A stretch of 64,000 bases of DNA from Lachnospiraceae bacterium (GTDB lineage: Bacteria; Bacillota; Clostridia; Lachnospirales; Lachnospiraceae), in the NCBI GenBank assembly GCA_024692955.1, contig JAILLW010000019.1, positions 27,807 to 91,806 of the forward strand, read 5' to 3'. Below the pieces are notes generated by a model. That model was given only the letters and a program-made list of their open reading frames with translations. It was not told the origin of the DNA and did not search any database. How positions within the stretch are numbered: the stretch's first letter is position 1; each line of letters begins with the position of its first letter. Position numbers and translations under genes: made by a program. Below, piece after piece: positions 8,447 through 17,190 of the stretch.

Positions 8447-8462
8447 GGTAAAACGTTTGACC
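8447..8462. promoter_or_regulatory. LacI-type operator at the GH51 transcription start
   Basis: GGTAAAACGTTTGACC, symmetric at 14 of 16 positions around CG. It matches the operator at 1603-1618 in 13 of 16 positions. It covers about +2 to +17 of the transcript, ideal for repression. The two sites define a candidate arabinan regulon controlled by one LacI-family repressor encoded elsewhere. Confidence 0.75.
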
Positions 8463-8503
8463 CCCGAAAGGGGTTTCAGGGGTCGGGTTACGCAGGAGGG
8501 AGT

Positions 8504-10018
8504 ATGGCAAAACTATTTATCAACAATGAAAGCAGGAAAAGCACCATCGCGCCCGAAATCTACGGGCACTTTTCCGAGCATCTGGGGCGATGCATCTATG
8601 AAGGTCTCTATGTCGGCGAAAACTCCGACATCCCGAATACGAACGGAATGCGCAATGATGTGGTATCGGCGCTGAAGGAAATGAAGATCCCGGTACTCCG
8701 CTGGCCCGGCGGCTGCTTTGCGGACGAGTATCACTGGATGGACGGCATCGGACCGAAGGCCGGCCGGAAAAAGATGATCAATACCCACTGGGGCGGAGTT
8801 GTCGAAGACAACAGCTTCGGTACTCATGAATTCTTTGAACTCTGCAGTCAGCTCGGCTGCAAGACCTATGTAAATATGAATGTCGGAAGCGGTTCGGTCC
8901 GCGAGATGAGCGAATGGGTGGAATATATCACCTTTAAGGGGGTATCCCCCATGGCGGATCTTCGAAAGGAAAACGGCCGCGAAGAGCCCTGGACGGTGGA
9001 TTATGTCGGCGTCGGCAATGAGAACTGGGGCTGCGGAGGAAATATGCGTCCGGTATATTACGCGGACGAATACCGCCGTTATCAGACTTATATCCGTAAT
9101 TACGCGGGAAACACTCCCATTCAGAAGATCTGCTGCGGAGCGAATGCCGGTGACTATGACTGGACAAGGAAGGTGCTCGAGACCTGCTTTGACCACAGTG
9201 ACCCGAAACAGCACGGCTATATGGACGGATATTCCCTCCATTATTATACGATCCCGGAGGGCAACTGGGAGCATAAAGGCTCGGCTACGGACTTCACGGA
9301 AGAGACCTTCTACAAGACCCTGAAAGCCGGCTATCATATGGAGGAACTGGTGACCAGACATTCCCATATCATGGACGAATTCGATCCCGAAAAGAAGATC
9401 GGCCTGATGGTTGATGAATGGGGGATCTGGACGGACGTGGAGCCGGGAACGAATCCGGGATTCCTTTATCAGCAGAGCACCATGAGGGATGCGCTTCTTG
9501 CGGGAATGACACTCAACATCTTCAACAAGCATTCCGACCGCGTGCGCATGGCGAACATCGCCCAGCTCATCAACGTGCTTCAGTCCGTAATACTTACGGA
9601 AGGCGAGAAGATGATCAAGACCCCGACCTATTTCGTATTCCGCATGTACGCTGCTCATCAGGGCGGGACCCTGCTTTCGAGCGAACTGCTTGAGAGCGGT
9701 ACGGTCGGAAAGGATCAGAACGAACTTCCTAAGGTATTCGAATCCGTATCGGAGAATTCCGACGGCGTGATCACCATCACCCTTACGAACAATTCACTGG
9801 AATCCGGTGAGGAAGTATCCGTGAACCTTTCGAAGGACGGCGGAGCCTACAGTGTCTGCGAAGCTTCGGTGATCACGAATAAGATGAATGCTCATAACAC
9901 GTTTGATGCTCCCGGGACCGTGAAGGAAGAGAAATTTACGGGCTGCGAGAAGACTTCGGACGGCGTCAGGATCACGCTTCCGAAATGCAGCGTGGTATGC
10001 GTAAGGCTTAAGAAATAA
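8504..10018 (+). CDS. abfA: GH51 alpha-L-arabinofuranosidase
   Basis: 504 residues from ATG 8504, chosen over upstream in-frame codons because AGGAGGG lies at 8494-8500 and the promoter and operator occupy the sequence before it. It matches the intracellular GH51 length (about 500). The TIM-barrel carries PGGCFADEYHW near residue 66, the acid/base Glu173 in GVGNENWGCGG and the nucleophile Glu305 in LMVDEWGIW; a C-terminal beta-sandwich follows from about residue 380. There is no signal peptide, so it acts in the cytoplasm on imported arabino-oligosaccharides, releasing L-arabinose that the Ara pathway (araD) consumes. Regulated by the adjacent LacI-type operator (inferred). Confidence 0.96.
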   Translation: MAKLFINNESRKSTIAPEIYGHFSEHLGRCIYEGLYVGENSDIPNTNGMRNDVVSALKEMKIPVLRWPGGCFADEYHWMDGIGPKAGRKKMINTHWGGVVEDNSFGTHEFFELCSQLGCKTYVNMNVGSGSVREMSEWVEYITFKGVSPMADLRKENGREEPWTVDYVGVGNENWGCGGNMRPVYYADEYRRYQTYIRNYAGNTPIQKICCGANAGDYDWTRKVLETCFDHSDPKQHGYMDGYSLHYYTIPEGNWEHKGSATDFTEETFYKTLKAGYHMEELVTRHSHIMDEFDPEKKIGLMVDEWGIWTDVEPGTNPGFLYQQSTMRDALLAGMTLNIFNKHSDRVRMANIAQLINVLQSVILTEGEKMIKTPTYFVFRMYAAHQGGTLLSSELLESGTVGKDQNELPKVFESVSENSDGVITITLTNNSLESGEEVSVNLSKDGGAYSVCEASVITNKMNAHNTFDAPGTVKEEKFTGCEKTSDGVRITLPKCSVVCVRLKK

Positions 10019-10051
10019 GATCCTGAACACGATCGATTCGTAAAACGGTAT

Positions 10052-10097
10052 AAAGGCGGTGCGGTTTCTGCTTATGACGGAGGCCGTGCCGTTTTTT
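10052..10097 (+). terminator. intrinsic terminator after the GH51 gene
   Basis: CGGTGCGG (10057-10064) pairs with CCGTGCCG (10084-10091), extended inward by TTTC/GAGG and outward by A-T/G-T pairs; T6 follows at 10092-10097. Confidence 0.85.
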
Positions 10098-10167
10098 CAT
10101 CCCGTCTGCGTTTATAGTTTTTTTATCTTTTTTCACGGATTCTTTCGAGCAACGGGCTCCTGTTCTA

Positions 10168-10176
10168 TGCTATACT
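10168..10176 (+). promoter_or_regulatory. extended -10 promoter of the histidine kinase operon
   Basis: TGCTATACT, an extended -10 element with TATACT at 10171-10176. No good -35 is visible 17 bases upstream. The expected transcription start is near 10183, only about 4 bases before the ATG at 10187, and there is no Shine-Dalgarno sequence, so the mRNA would be almost leaderless. Confidence 0.6.
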
Positions 10177-10186
10177 TTTTTCAGTT

Positions 10187-11353
10187 ATGAAACTCAGGAC
10201 AAAGCTTCGAATCGCATATCTTACGGTACTGCTGATGCCCATGCTCCTCACGGGGCTTGCTTTTATCACCATCGGCACCCTGCTTTCGAGAGGACCGGGT
10301 CCGAAGCCTGTCGGCGAAAGATTCGATACGCTCTTTACCCCGCCGGTGGCGCGTCCGCTGTTTTTCTATATGACGCTCGCCATCATACTGATCCTTGTGA
10401 TCACCAGCGTGTTTCTGGCGGCCTGGATCTCGAAGAACATCGTAAGTCCGGTAAACGAACTGAATACCGCGATGAACCATATAGCGGACGGAGATCTGGA
10501 ATATGTACTCCCCAATGATCTTGAAGGCGATATCGGTGATCTCTACCGGAATTATGAAGACATGCGCCTGAGACTGAAGGAATCCACCGGTGAAAAGCTC
10601 CAGACGGAGACCCTGAACAAGGAGCTCATAAGCAACATCTCCCATGACCTGAAGACCCCGATCACCTCGATCAAGGGTTATGTCGAAGGAATCATGGACG
10701 GCGTGGCCGATACGCCGGAGAAGATGAACAAATATATCCGCACCATCTACAACAAGGCCAATGACATGGACAGGCTCATCAACGAGCTGACCGTTTATTC
10801 CGGGATCGACAACAACCGCATCCCCTATAATTTCCACCGGATCAATGTGGCGGATTACTTCGGGGACTGCATTGAAGAAGTGGGTCTGGATCTTGAATCA
10901 AAGGGGATCATTCTGGATTATTCGAATCTGACACCTCCGGATACCCAGATCATCGCGGATCCCGAACAGCTGAAGCGCGTGATCAACAACATCATAAGCA
11001 ACAGCGTAAAATACATCGACAAGACGAGAGAAGCGAGGATCGACATCCGGATCCTGGATGAAACCGATTCCGTCCGCATCGAGATCGAGGACAACGGACG
11101 GGGGATCGCGGCCAAGGATCTTCCGAATATCTTTGAACGCTTCTACCGCTCGGATTCTTCGCGCAATTCCTCACGGGGAGGGAGCGGCATCGGACTTTCG
11201 ATCGTAAAGAAGATCATTGAAGACCACGGAGGCTATATCTGGGCCACTTCAAAAGAAGGAGAAGGCACCTGTATGCACTTCGTCTTTCGGAAATATGAAC
11301 AGCTGACTGAAGGAAAGGAAGAAGAGATTTATGAGCAGAATTCTGATCATTGA
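10187..11353 (+). CDS. sensor histidine kinase (two TM, HAMP)
   Basis: 388 residues. Two membrane helices (about 7-28 and 62-85) flank a short extracytoplasmic loop of some 33 residues, too small for a classical sensor domain. A HAMP segment follows (VSPVNELNTAMNHIADGDL), then HisKA with the phospho-acceptor His in SNISHDLKTPITSIKGY (about residues 147-163) and an HATPase domain with the N box (NIISNSVKYI), DNGRGI and GGSGIGLSIVKKI. It phosphorylates the response regulator whose gene overlaps its last 23 bases. The signal is unknown; kinases with such a short loop often sense membrane stress or partner with transporters. The near-leaderless start is noted at the promoter. Confidence 0.95.
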   Translation: MKLRTKLRIAYLTVLLMPMLLTGLAFITIGTLLSRGPGPKPVGERFDTLFTPPVARPLFFYMTLAIILILVITSVFLAAWISKNIVSPVNELNTAMNHIADGDLEYVLPNDLEGDIGDLYRNYEDMRLRLKESTGEKLQTETLNKELISNISHDLKTPITSIKGYVEGIMDGVADTPEKMNKYIRTIYNKANDMDRLINELTVYSGIDNNRIPYNFHRINVADYFGDCIEEVGLDLESKGIILDYSNLTPPDTQIIADPEQLKRVINNIISNSVKYIDKTREARIDIRILDETDSVRIEIEDNGRGIAAKDLPNIFERFYRSDSSRNSSRGGSGIGLSIVKKIIEDHGGYIWATSKEGEGTCMHFVFRKYEQLTEGKEEEIYEQNSDH

Positions 11354-12020
11354 AGATGAAGAAGCCATCGCCGACCTGGAAAAGGATTATCTGGAACTCA
11401 GCGATTTTGAGGTGGAGATCCGAAACAACGGGGACGACGGCCTGAAAGCGGGACTGAACGGGGATTATGACCTCATTGTTCTGGATCTTATGCTGCCGGG
11501 GATCGACGGCTTCGAGATCTGTAAGGAGATACGGGAAAAGAAGAACATTCCCATCATCATGGTTTCCGCGAAAAAGGAGGACATCGACAAGATCCGCGGT
11601 CTCGGCCTCGGGGCGGACGATTATATTACGAAGCCCTTTTCGCCGAGCGAGCTTGTTGCGAGGGTAAAGGCGCATCTTGCAAGGTATGAGAGGCTCACCA
11701 GCTCCCAGGCGGAACAGAATGACATCATCGAGATCCGCGGGATAAAGATCGACAAGACCGCACGCCGCGTCTGGATCGACGGGGAGGAAAAGGCCTTTAC
11801 CGGAAAAGAGTTCGATCTTCTCACGTTTCTCGCGGAACACCCGAACCATGTTTATTCCAAGGATGAACTTTTCCGGGAGATCTGGGATATGGATTCTATC
11901 GGCGATATCGCAACGGTCACCGTACATATCAAAAAGATCCGGGAAAAGATCGAATACGACAGCGCGAATCCTCAGTACATCGAGACGATCTGGGGTGTGG
12001 GATACAGGTTTAAGATCTGA
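11331..12020 (+). CDS. OmpR/PhoB-family response regulator
   Basis: 229 residues. The receiver domain (1-115) has the acidic pair EDEE, the phospho-acceptor Asp in LIVLDLMLPGIDG near residue 51, and the conserved Lys in YITKPF near 101. The C-terminal winged-helix DNA-binding domain (about 130-228) ends in the classic VWGVGYRF-like motif (IWGVGYRFKI). It overlaps the kinase gene by 23 bases, so the pair is co-expressed. Targets cannot be told from the sequence. The stop codon overlaps the start of the pseudouridine synthase gene. Confidence 0.96.
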   Translation: MSRILIIEDEEAIADLEKDYLELSDFEVEIRNNGDDGLKAGLNGDYDLIVLDLMLPGIDGFEICKEIREKKNIPIIMVSAKKEDIDKIRGLGLGADDYITKPFSPSELVARVKAHLARYERLTSSQAEQNDIIEIRGIKIDKTARRVWIDGEEKAFTGKEFDLLTFLAEHPNHVYSKDELFREIWDMDSIGDIATVTVHIKKIREKIEYDSANPQYIETIWGVGYRFKI

Positions 12021-12727
12021 TGAACATATTATACGAAGACGATCAGATCCTTGTGGTGTTCAAGCCGGCGGGGATCGCCACACAGACATCAAGGACCGCT
12101 CAGGTGGACATGGTCTCGGAGATCAAGAATCATCTGGCCGGAAAGGATGACCGGAAGGAAAGGAATGAGCCTTATCTGGGACTCGTTCACCGCCTCGATC
12201 AGCCGGTCAGCGGACTTCTTGTATTTGCGAAGACCCGCTCCGCGGCGGCTTCCCTTTCCCATCAGCTGACAAACGGACAGCTTCAGAAGTACTACTACGC
12301 CATCGTCCTCGGAAAGCCGGAGAACGAGACGGATGTGCTTGTGGACTTTCTTTATAAGGACGGCCACAACAACCGGTCCTATGTGGTGGATGAGACTTTT
12401 CCGGAAGCGAAGAAGGCGGTTCTCGAATACCGGACCGTAAAGACCCTGATCGCTCTTGAGAACAATACGGAAGCTTCACTTCTCGAGATCAAGCTGATGA
12501 CGGGGCGGCATCACCAGATCAGGGTGCAGCTGTCCGCAGCCGGGATCCCGATCCTCGGGGACGGCAAATACGGAAGCGAACGCTCCAAGGATATGAGCCG
12601 TGAATCGGCCTGCAGATACCCTGCGCTCTGCGCTTATAAACTCCGGTTCGTTCATCCGATGACGGGAAAGGAGCTGACCTTTGAGGAACCACCCAAAGAT
12701 GAGATCTTTGAAGCGTTTCTTTCCTGA
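12020..12727 (+). CDS. RluA-family pseudouridine synthase
   Basis: 235 residues, compact form without an N-terminal S4 domain. The catalytic Asp lies in GLVHRLDQPVSGLLVFAKT near residue 59, and the RluA motif MTGRHHQIRVQLSA is near 158. It should convert uridine to pseudouridine in rRNA or tRNA. The A of its ATG is the last base of the response-regulator stop (TGATG), indicating translational coupling. The RNA target cannot be assigned between RluA, RluC, RluD and TruC-like groups. Its sharing of an operon with a two-component system is probably incidental. Confidence 0.93.
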   Translation: MNILYEDDQILVVFKPAGIATQTSRTAQVDMVSEIKNHLAGKDDRKERNEPYLGLVHRLDQPVSGLLVFAKTRSAAASLSHQLTNGQLQKYYYAIVLGKPENETDVLVDFLYKDGHNNRSYVVDETFPEAKKAVLEYRTVKTLIALENNTEASLLEIKLMTGRHHQIRVQLSAAGIPILGDGKYGSERSKDMSRESACRYPALCAYKLRFVHPMTGKELTFEEPPKDEIFEAFLS

Positions 12728-14300
12728 GATACCTGCCGCCGTTTTTCTTTTATTTCTTTTCTGTGTTTATCCCCTTTTCATGAAAAGCGGTTATACGGAT
12801 ATCTGTGCGGACAAGTTTCTTTTCTTCTCCCGCCTGTCGTCTGCCGCCGTTCTCATTCTAATCCTTACGGGAGGAGTCGGATTCTTTCATGGCGCAATGA
12901 CGGAGCGTTCCTGCCGGACGGATCTTTTTGTTCTGCTCTGGATGGCGGAAACGGTGATCTCCTTCCTTTTTTCCATCGACCGGAAGACCGCTCTTTTCGG
13001 GACCGACGGCTGGTACATGGGTCTCTTTACCCTGGGAATCCTGGGAGCGCTGTATTTTCTGATCTCGAGGCTGTGGAAGTATTCTCCGATGATCCTGTAT
13101 ACTGCTCTTGCCTTTTCCGTTCCCGTATATCTTCTTGGGATCCTTGACCGGTTTTCCATACATCTTATCCAGCTTGAACTTCGGGATCCTTCCTTTATCT
13201 CCACCCTAGGAAACATCAACTGGTTCATGGGTTATTACTCCGTGCTTACGGCGGCCGGCGCGGGGCTTCTGATCGCGGAATCAAAAAGGAACGGCTCCGG
13301 GAAAGGAACCGGATTAAAAACCGTATTGCTGTCCGCCTGGATGGTGATCGCCTTTGCCGCCGGCTTTGCCCAGGGCTCCGACAGTGTGCTCCTTTTTTTC
13401 GGAGCGCTTTTTGCGGGATCGGTGCTCTTTTATCCCGAAGGGGCGGGAGAAGAAGGGACATTTTCCGGGAAGATCCGGGCCTTCTTACTGCTCTTTCTGC
13501 TCTTTTGCACGGGAGCTTCGATCATCCGGCTCATGAGACTGCTCCTTCCGGGTTATAATTACGACTCATCGGGACTGCTTTCCCGGATCACGGAAGGGCC
13601 CCTGCCCTTTATCCTGCTGCTATCGGGACTGATCCTTTTTATCCTTTCGCGCTTCCTCTCAGGGAAGACCGGAGAAAAGATGAAAACAGACAGACGGCTC
13701 TTTTTGATCCTTCTGATCCTTCCTTTTTTCTTCTGGCTTGCCACGGCGCTCCTTCATACAAAAGCAGGGCTTTTTCCGAATCTGCCGGATGATCTTTTCC
13801 TGCTTGATCCGCATTTCGGCTCCGGCCGGGGAGAAGCGTTCCGGGCTGCACTCCTTACCTGGTGGAACCTTCCGCTTGTAAACCGGCTCTTCGGTGCGGG
13901 TCCGGACTGCTTTATGACGGCAGCTTATTCGACGGTACCGCTCGCCGGGGAGCTTACCGTATTCTGGCCGGATGACCTTTTGACGAATGCCCACTGTGAA
14001 CCGCTTACCGTGCTTGTTAACGGGGGGATCGCCGGGCTGATCTGTTTTTACGGGATGCTCTTTTCGGTCTTCTTTCGGGATGATCCGGCCGGGGACGATT
14101 CCGTTCGGGAGGATCCTGACGGGGATGATACCGGGAGCGTGCTTCGCCTTGCGGTTTTTTGCTATATGATCCATAATCTGATTTCCTTTGCGACGATCCT
14201 GAATCTCCCGTTTCTTATGATGCTTATGGCGATGTACCGGAGCGGGAAGACAGGGCGGCATACGCAGGAAATCCGAAATTCAGGCCATCCGCTTTTTTAG
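12681..14300 (+). CDS. O-antigen ligase-like polytopic membrane protein
   Basis: 539 residues with about 11-12 hydrophobic segments. The start is TTG 12681 (AAAGGAG at 12667-12673) or ATG 12699; both lie inside the preceding gene. The segment STLGNINWFMGYYSVLTAAG matches the GNxN...Y pattern of the O-antigen ligase/Wzy_C superfamily, and the C-terminal AHCEPLTVLVNGGIAGL resembles its AHNxxLxxLxxxGxxG motif. A large extracytoplasmic loop (about 365-440) precedes it, as in ligases. Members polymerise or attach polysaccharides at the outer face of the membrane; some act in protein glycosylation. Substrate unknown. The Asp/Asp-Gly rich insert near 465-480 (DDPAGDDSVREDPDGDD) is unusual. Confidence 0.75.
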   Translation: MRNHPKMRSLKRFFPEIPAAVFLLFLFCVYPLFMKSGYTDICADKFLFFSRLSSAAVLILILTGGVGFFHGAMTERSCRTDLFVLLWMAETVISFLFSIDRKTALFGTDGWYMGLFTLGILGALYFLISRLWKYSPMILYTALAFSVPVYLLGILDRFSIHLIQLELRDPSFISTLGNINWFMGYYSVLTAAGAGLLIAESKRNGSGKGTGLKTVLLSAWMVIAFAAGFAQGSDSVLLFFGALFAGSVLFYPEGAGEEGTFSGKIRAFLLLFLLFCTGASIIRLMRLLLPGYNYDSSGLLSRITEGPLPFILLLSGLILFILSRFLSGKTGEKMKTDRRLFLILLILPFFFWLATALLHTKAGLFPNLPDDLFLLDPHFGSGRGEAFRAALLTWWNLPLVNRLFGAGPDCFMTAAYSTVPLAGELTVFWPDDLLTNAHCEPLTVLVNGGIAGLICFYGMLFSVFFRDDPAGDDSVREDPDGDDTGSVLRLAVFCYMIHNLISFATILNLPFLMMLMAMYRSGKTGRHTQEIRNSGHPLF

Positions 14301-14313
14301 GTGGCGGATTTTT
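14287..14313 (+). terminator. weak intrinsic terminator
   Basis: ATCCGC (14287-14292) pairs with GCGGAT (14304-14309) followed by T5 (14309-14313). The hairpin overlaps the end of the membrane-protein gene; its stem is only 6 bp. Confidence 0.5.
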
Positions 14314-14340
14314 GCGCATTCTGATAGAATGGGTGATAAT
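14312..14340 (+). promoter_or_regulatory. probable promoter of proS-cca
   Basis: TTGCGC at 14312-14317, 17-base spacer, GATAAT at 14335-14340. It lies just after the terminator and about 60 bases before the proS start. No T-box or other leader structure fits in the remaining space. Confidence 0.5.
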
Positions 14341-14399
14341 AAAGTCAGTATTTGAAATCGGAACCGGAAGAACCGGGAACCGTAAGGGAGGAGATAAAA

Positions 14400-15836
14400 A
14401 TGGCAGAGAAAAAACTGGTGGAAGCCATCACCTCAATGAATGAGGATTTCGCGAAATGGTACACGGACGTTGTGACCAAGGCGGAGCTTATCGCTTATTC
14501 CAATGTCAAGGGCTGCATGGTCATCAAGCCCGCGGGATACGCGATTTGGGAAAACATCCAGAGAGAGCTTGACCGCCGTTTCAAGGAAACCGGTGTGGAA
14601 AATGTATATATGCCCATGTTCATTCCGGAGGGGCTTCTTCAGAAGGAGAAGGACCATGTGGAGGGCTTTGCTCCCGAGGTAGCCTGGGTGACTCACGGAG
14701 GACTTGCGCCACTTCAGGAGCGGATGTGCGTACGCCCGACTTCCGAGACGCTCTTCTGCGATTTCTATAAGGATGACATTCAGTCCTACCGTGATCTGCC
14801 GAAGGTTTATAACCAGTGGTGCAGCGTGGTCCGCTGGGAAAAGGAGACCCGTCCGTTCCTTCGCTCGAGGGAATTCCTCTGGCAGGAAGGCCATACCGCC
14901 CATGCCACCGAGGAGGAAGCACAGGCAAGAACCGAGCAGATGCTTGATGTCTATGCGGATTTCTGCCGTGAAGTGCTCGCAATCCCCGTTGTAAAGGGAC
15001 GGAAGACGGAAAAGGAAAAATTCGCGGGAGCGGTGGCAACCTATACCATCGAGGCGCTCATGCATGACGGCAAGGCACTCCAGTCCGGCACCTCCCATAA
15101 TTTCGGAACGGGCTTCGCGGAAGCCTTCGGAATCCAGTATACGGATAAGGACAATCATCTTCAGTATGTTCATCAGACCTCCTGGGGCCTGTCCACGAGG
15201 ATCATCGGCGCGATCATCATGGTCCACGGCGATGATTCGGGCTTAAAGCTTCCGCCCGCCATCGCACCCGTGCAGGTAGCGGTGATCCCGATCCGGCAGC
15301 AGGCGGAGGGAGTCCTCGAAAAGGCCTCCTCGATCGCCGATGAGCTCCGGAAGGCCGGGATCCGCGTGAAGCTTGACGATACGGACAAGTCCCCCGGCTT
15401 CAAGTTCAGCGAGCAGGAGATGCGAGGGATCCCGCTTCGGATCGAGATCGGCCCGAAGGATATCGAAAACGGAAAATGCGTGATCTGCCGCAGAGACACG
15501 GGAGAAAAGATCGAGGTATCCCTTGATGAGGTGAATGCGAAGATCCCCGAGCTCCTTGATTCGATCCAGAAGGATATGCTCTCCCGGGCGGAAGAGCATC
15601 TTAAGACCCACACGTATGAAGCGCATGACAGGGAGGAATTCGTAAAGCTCTTCAATGAGAAAGCCGGATTCGTAAAGGCCATGTGGTGCGGAGAGACGGC
15701 CTGTGAGGAAAAGATCAAGGAAGATATGGCGGTAACGAGCCGCTGCATGCCCTATAAGCAGGAACATCTTTCCGATACCTGCGTTTACTGCGGAAAGAAA
15801 GCACAGAAGATGGTTTACTGGGGACGTGCCTATTAA
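14400..15836 (+). CDS. proS: prolyl-tRNA synthetase, archaeal/eukaryote-like type
   Basis: 478 residues from ATG 14400, preceded by GGGAGGAG at 14386-14393. A longer in-frame start at 14352 lacks a ribosome site. It charges tRNA-Pro with proline. Class II synthetase motifs are visible: motif 2 around [21 protein letters not shown]-like sequence near residues 142-161 and motif 3 with [10 protein letters not shown] near 278. The anticodon-binding domain follows, and the C-terminal zinc-binding domain ends in [18 protein letters not shown]; the terminal Tyr is a hallmark of this ProS type. It lacks the editing insert of bacterial-type ProS. Followed directly by cca. Confidence 0.97.
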   Translation: MAEKKLVEAITSMNEDFAKWYTDVVTKAELIAYSNVKGCMVIKPAGYAIWENIQRELDRRFKETGVENVYMPMFIPEGLLQKEKDHVEGFAPEVAWVTHGGLAPLQERMCVRPTSETLFCDFYKDDIQSYRDLPKVYNQWCSVVRWEKETRPFLRSREFLWQEGHTAHATEEEAQARTEQMLDVYADFCREVLAIPVVKGRKTEKEKFAGAVATYTIEALMHDGKALQSGTSHNFGTGFAEAFGIQYTDKDNHLQYVHQTSWGLSTRIIGAIIMVHGDDSGLKLPPAIAPVQVAVIPIRQQAEGVLEKASSIADELRKAGIRVKLDDTDKSPGFKFSEQEMRGIPLRIEIGPKDIENGKCVICRRDTGEKIEVSLDEVNAKIPELLDSIQKDMLSRAEEHLKTHTYEAHDREEFVKLFNEKAGFVKAMWCGETACEEKIKEDMAVTSRCMPYKQEHLSDTCVYCGKKAQKMVYWGRAY

Positions 15837-17177
15837 GTGAAGACAATGATCCGACTGCCGCAGGATGTGCGGTTCATTATTCAGAAACTCGAAGAGGCCG
15901 GCTACGAAGCTTATGCTGTAGGCGGCTGTATTCGTGACTGCCTTCTTTCCCGCACTCCGGGTGATTATGATGTCACCACTTCGGCGGTCCCTGCCGAAGT
16001 AAAAAGGATATTCCGCCGTACCTTTGACACGGGGATCGAACACGGGACCGTGACGGTACTTCTGAAAGGCGGAGCCTATGAAGTCACGACCTTCCGGATC
16101 GACGGGAAATACGAGGATTCCAGGCATCCGAGCGGGGTGAGCTTTACGACTTCCCTGGAGGAGGACCTTCTTCGGCGGGATTTTACGATCAATGCGATGG
16201 CCTTTAATGAGAAGAACGGGCTGGCCGATCCTTTTGACGGACAGAAAGACCTGAAGGACGGGATCATCCGCTGTGTCGGGGATCCTTATCAGCGGTTTTC
16301 GGAAGACGCGCTCAGGATGATGCGGGCGGTCCGGTTTGCGGCGCAGCTCGGGTTTACCATTGAGGAGAATACGAAAGCAGCGATCCGGGAACTTTCGCCG
16401 ACGCTTCGGAAAGTCAGCGCGGAAAGGATCCAGACAGAGCTTGTCAAGCTCATCACGTCCGATCACCCGGAGGAGCTTGCAACTGCTTATGAACTGGGGC
16501 TTACTGCCGTATTCATGCCGGAATTTGACAGACTTATGGGATGCCCCCAGAATAACCCGCATCACTGCTATGATGTGGGAACGCATACGATCGAGACCCT
16601 GAAACAGGTTGAGAATGACAGGATCCTCAGGCTCGGCGCCCTCTTCCATGATTTCGGAAAGCCCCATACGAAAACCACGGACAAAGACGGGATCGACCAT
16701 TTTCACGGGCATCCGGCGGTGTCCGGAAAACTGGCAAAAGAGATCCTCCGCAGGCTTAAGTTTGACAATGCGACCATCGACCTTGTGAGCCGCCTTGCCC
16801 TTTATCATGACAATCATATCGAGAGAGGCAAAAAGAACATGAGAAGAGCGATGGCAGCGATGGGAGAAGACCTCTTTCCCCTTGTTCTCCGGCTGCAGCG
16901 GGCGGATGTGCTGGCCCAGAGCGATTATAAGCGGGAGAGGAAGCTTGACAGGCTTGATGAGAACGAAAAGGATTACGCCGGGGTGCTGAAGGAAGGAGAA
17001 TGCTTTTCTCTGAAGGACCTTGCGGTAAAAGGAAAGGATCTTATGGAGATCGGATATCAGGCGGGGCCGGGGCTCGGAAAGGAGCTTTCGGTACTTCTTG
17101 ATCTTGTGATCGAGGAACCTTCTTTCAATGAAAGGGAAACTCTGCTACAATTGGCTAAGAAACACCTTTTACGTTAG
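15837..17177 (+). CDS. cca: CCA tRNA nucleotidyltransferase
   Basis: 446 residues; GTG 15837 directly follows the proS stop, and ATG 15846 is an alternative. It adds or repairs the 3' CCA of tRNAs, in keeping with the tRNA-Lys gene here lacking an encoded CCA. The class II nucleotidyltransferase head (AVGGCIRDCLLSRTPGDYDV near residue 23), RRDFTINAMAF near 112, the tRNA-binding and helical domains, and an HD-like motif (LGALFHDFGKPHTK near 264) are all in order. The HD motif suggests possible phosphohydrolase activity. It forms a tRNA-maturation pair with proS. Confidence 0.95.
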   Translation: MKTMIRLPQDVRFIIQKLEEAGYEAYAVGGCIRDCLLSRTPGDYDVTTSAVPAEVKRIFRRTFDTGIEHGTVTVLLKGGAYEVTTFRIDGKYEDSRHPSGVSFTTSLEEDLLRRDFTINAMAFNEKNGLADPFDGQKDLKDGIIRCVGDPYQRFSEDALRMMRAVRFAAQLGFTIEENTKAAIRELSPTLRKVSAERIQTELVKLITSDHPEELATAYELGLTAVFMPEFDRLMGCPQNNPHHCYDVGTHTIETLKQVENDRILRLGALFHDFGKPHTKTTDKDGIDHFHGHPAVSGKLAKEILRRLKFDNATIDLVSRLALYHDNHIERGKKNMRRAMAAMGEDLFPLVLRLQRADVLAQSDYKRERKLDRLDENEKDYAGVLKEGECFSLKDLAVKGKDLMEIGYQAGPGLGKELSVLLDLVIEEPSFNERETLLQLAKKHLLR

Positions 17178-17190
17178 AAACATACGGCTG

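Noticed and set aside
10041-10056. GTAAAACGGTATAAAG as a third LacI-type operator
   Set aside because: Only the left half resembles the two operators, it is not palindromic, and it lies at the edge of the GH51 terminator.
14301-14399. T-box or other amino-acid riboswitch before proS
   Set aside because: Only about 60 bases separate the likely promoter from the start codon, and no T-box sequence is present.
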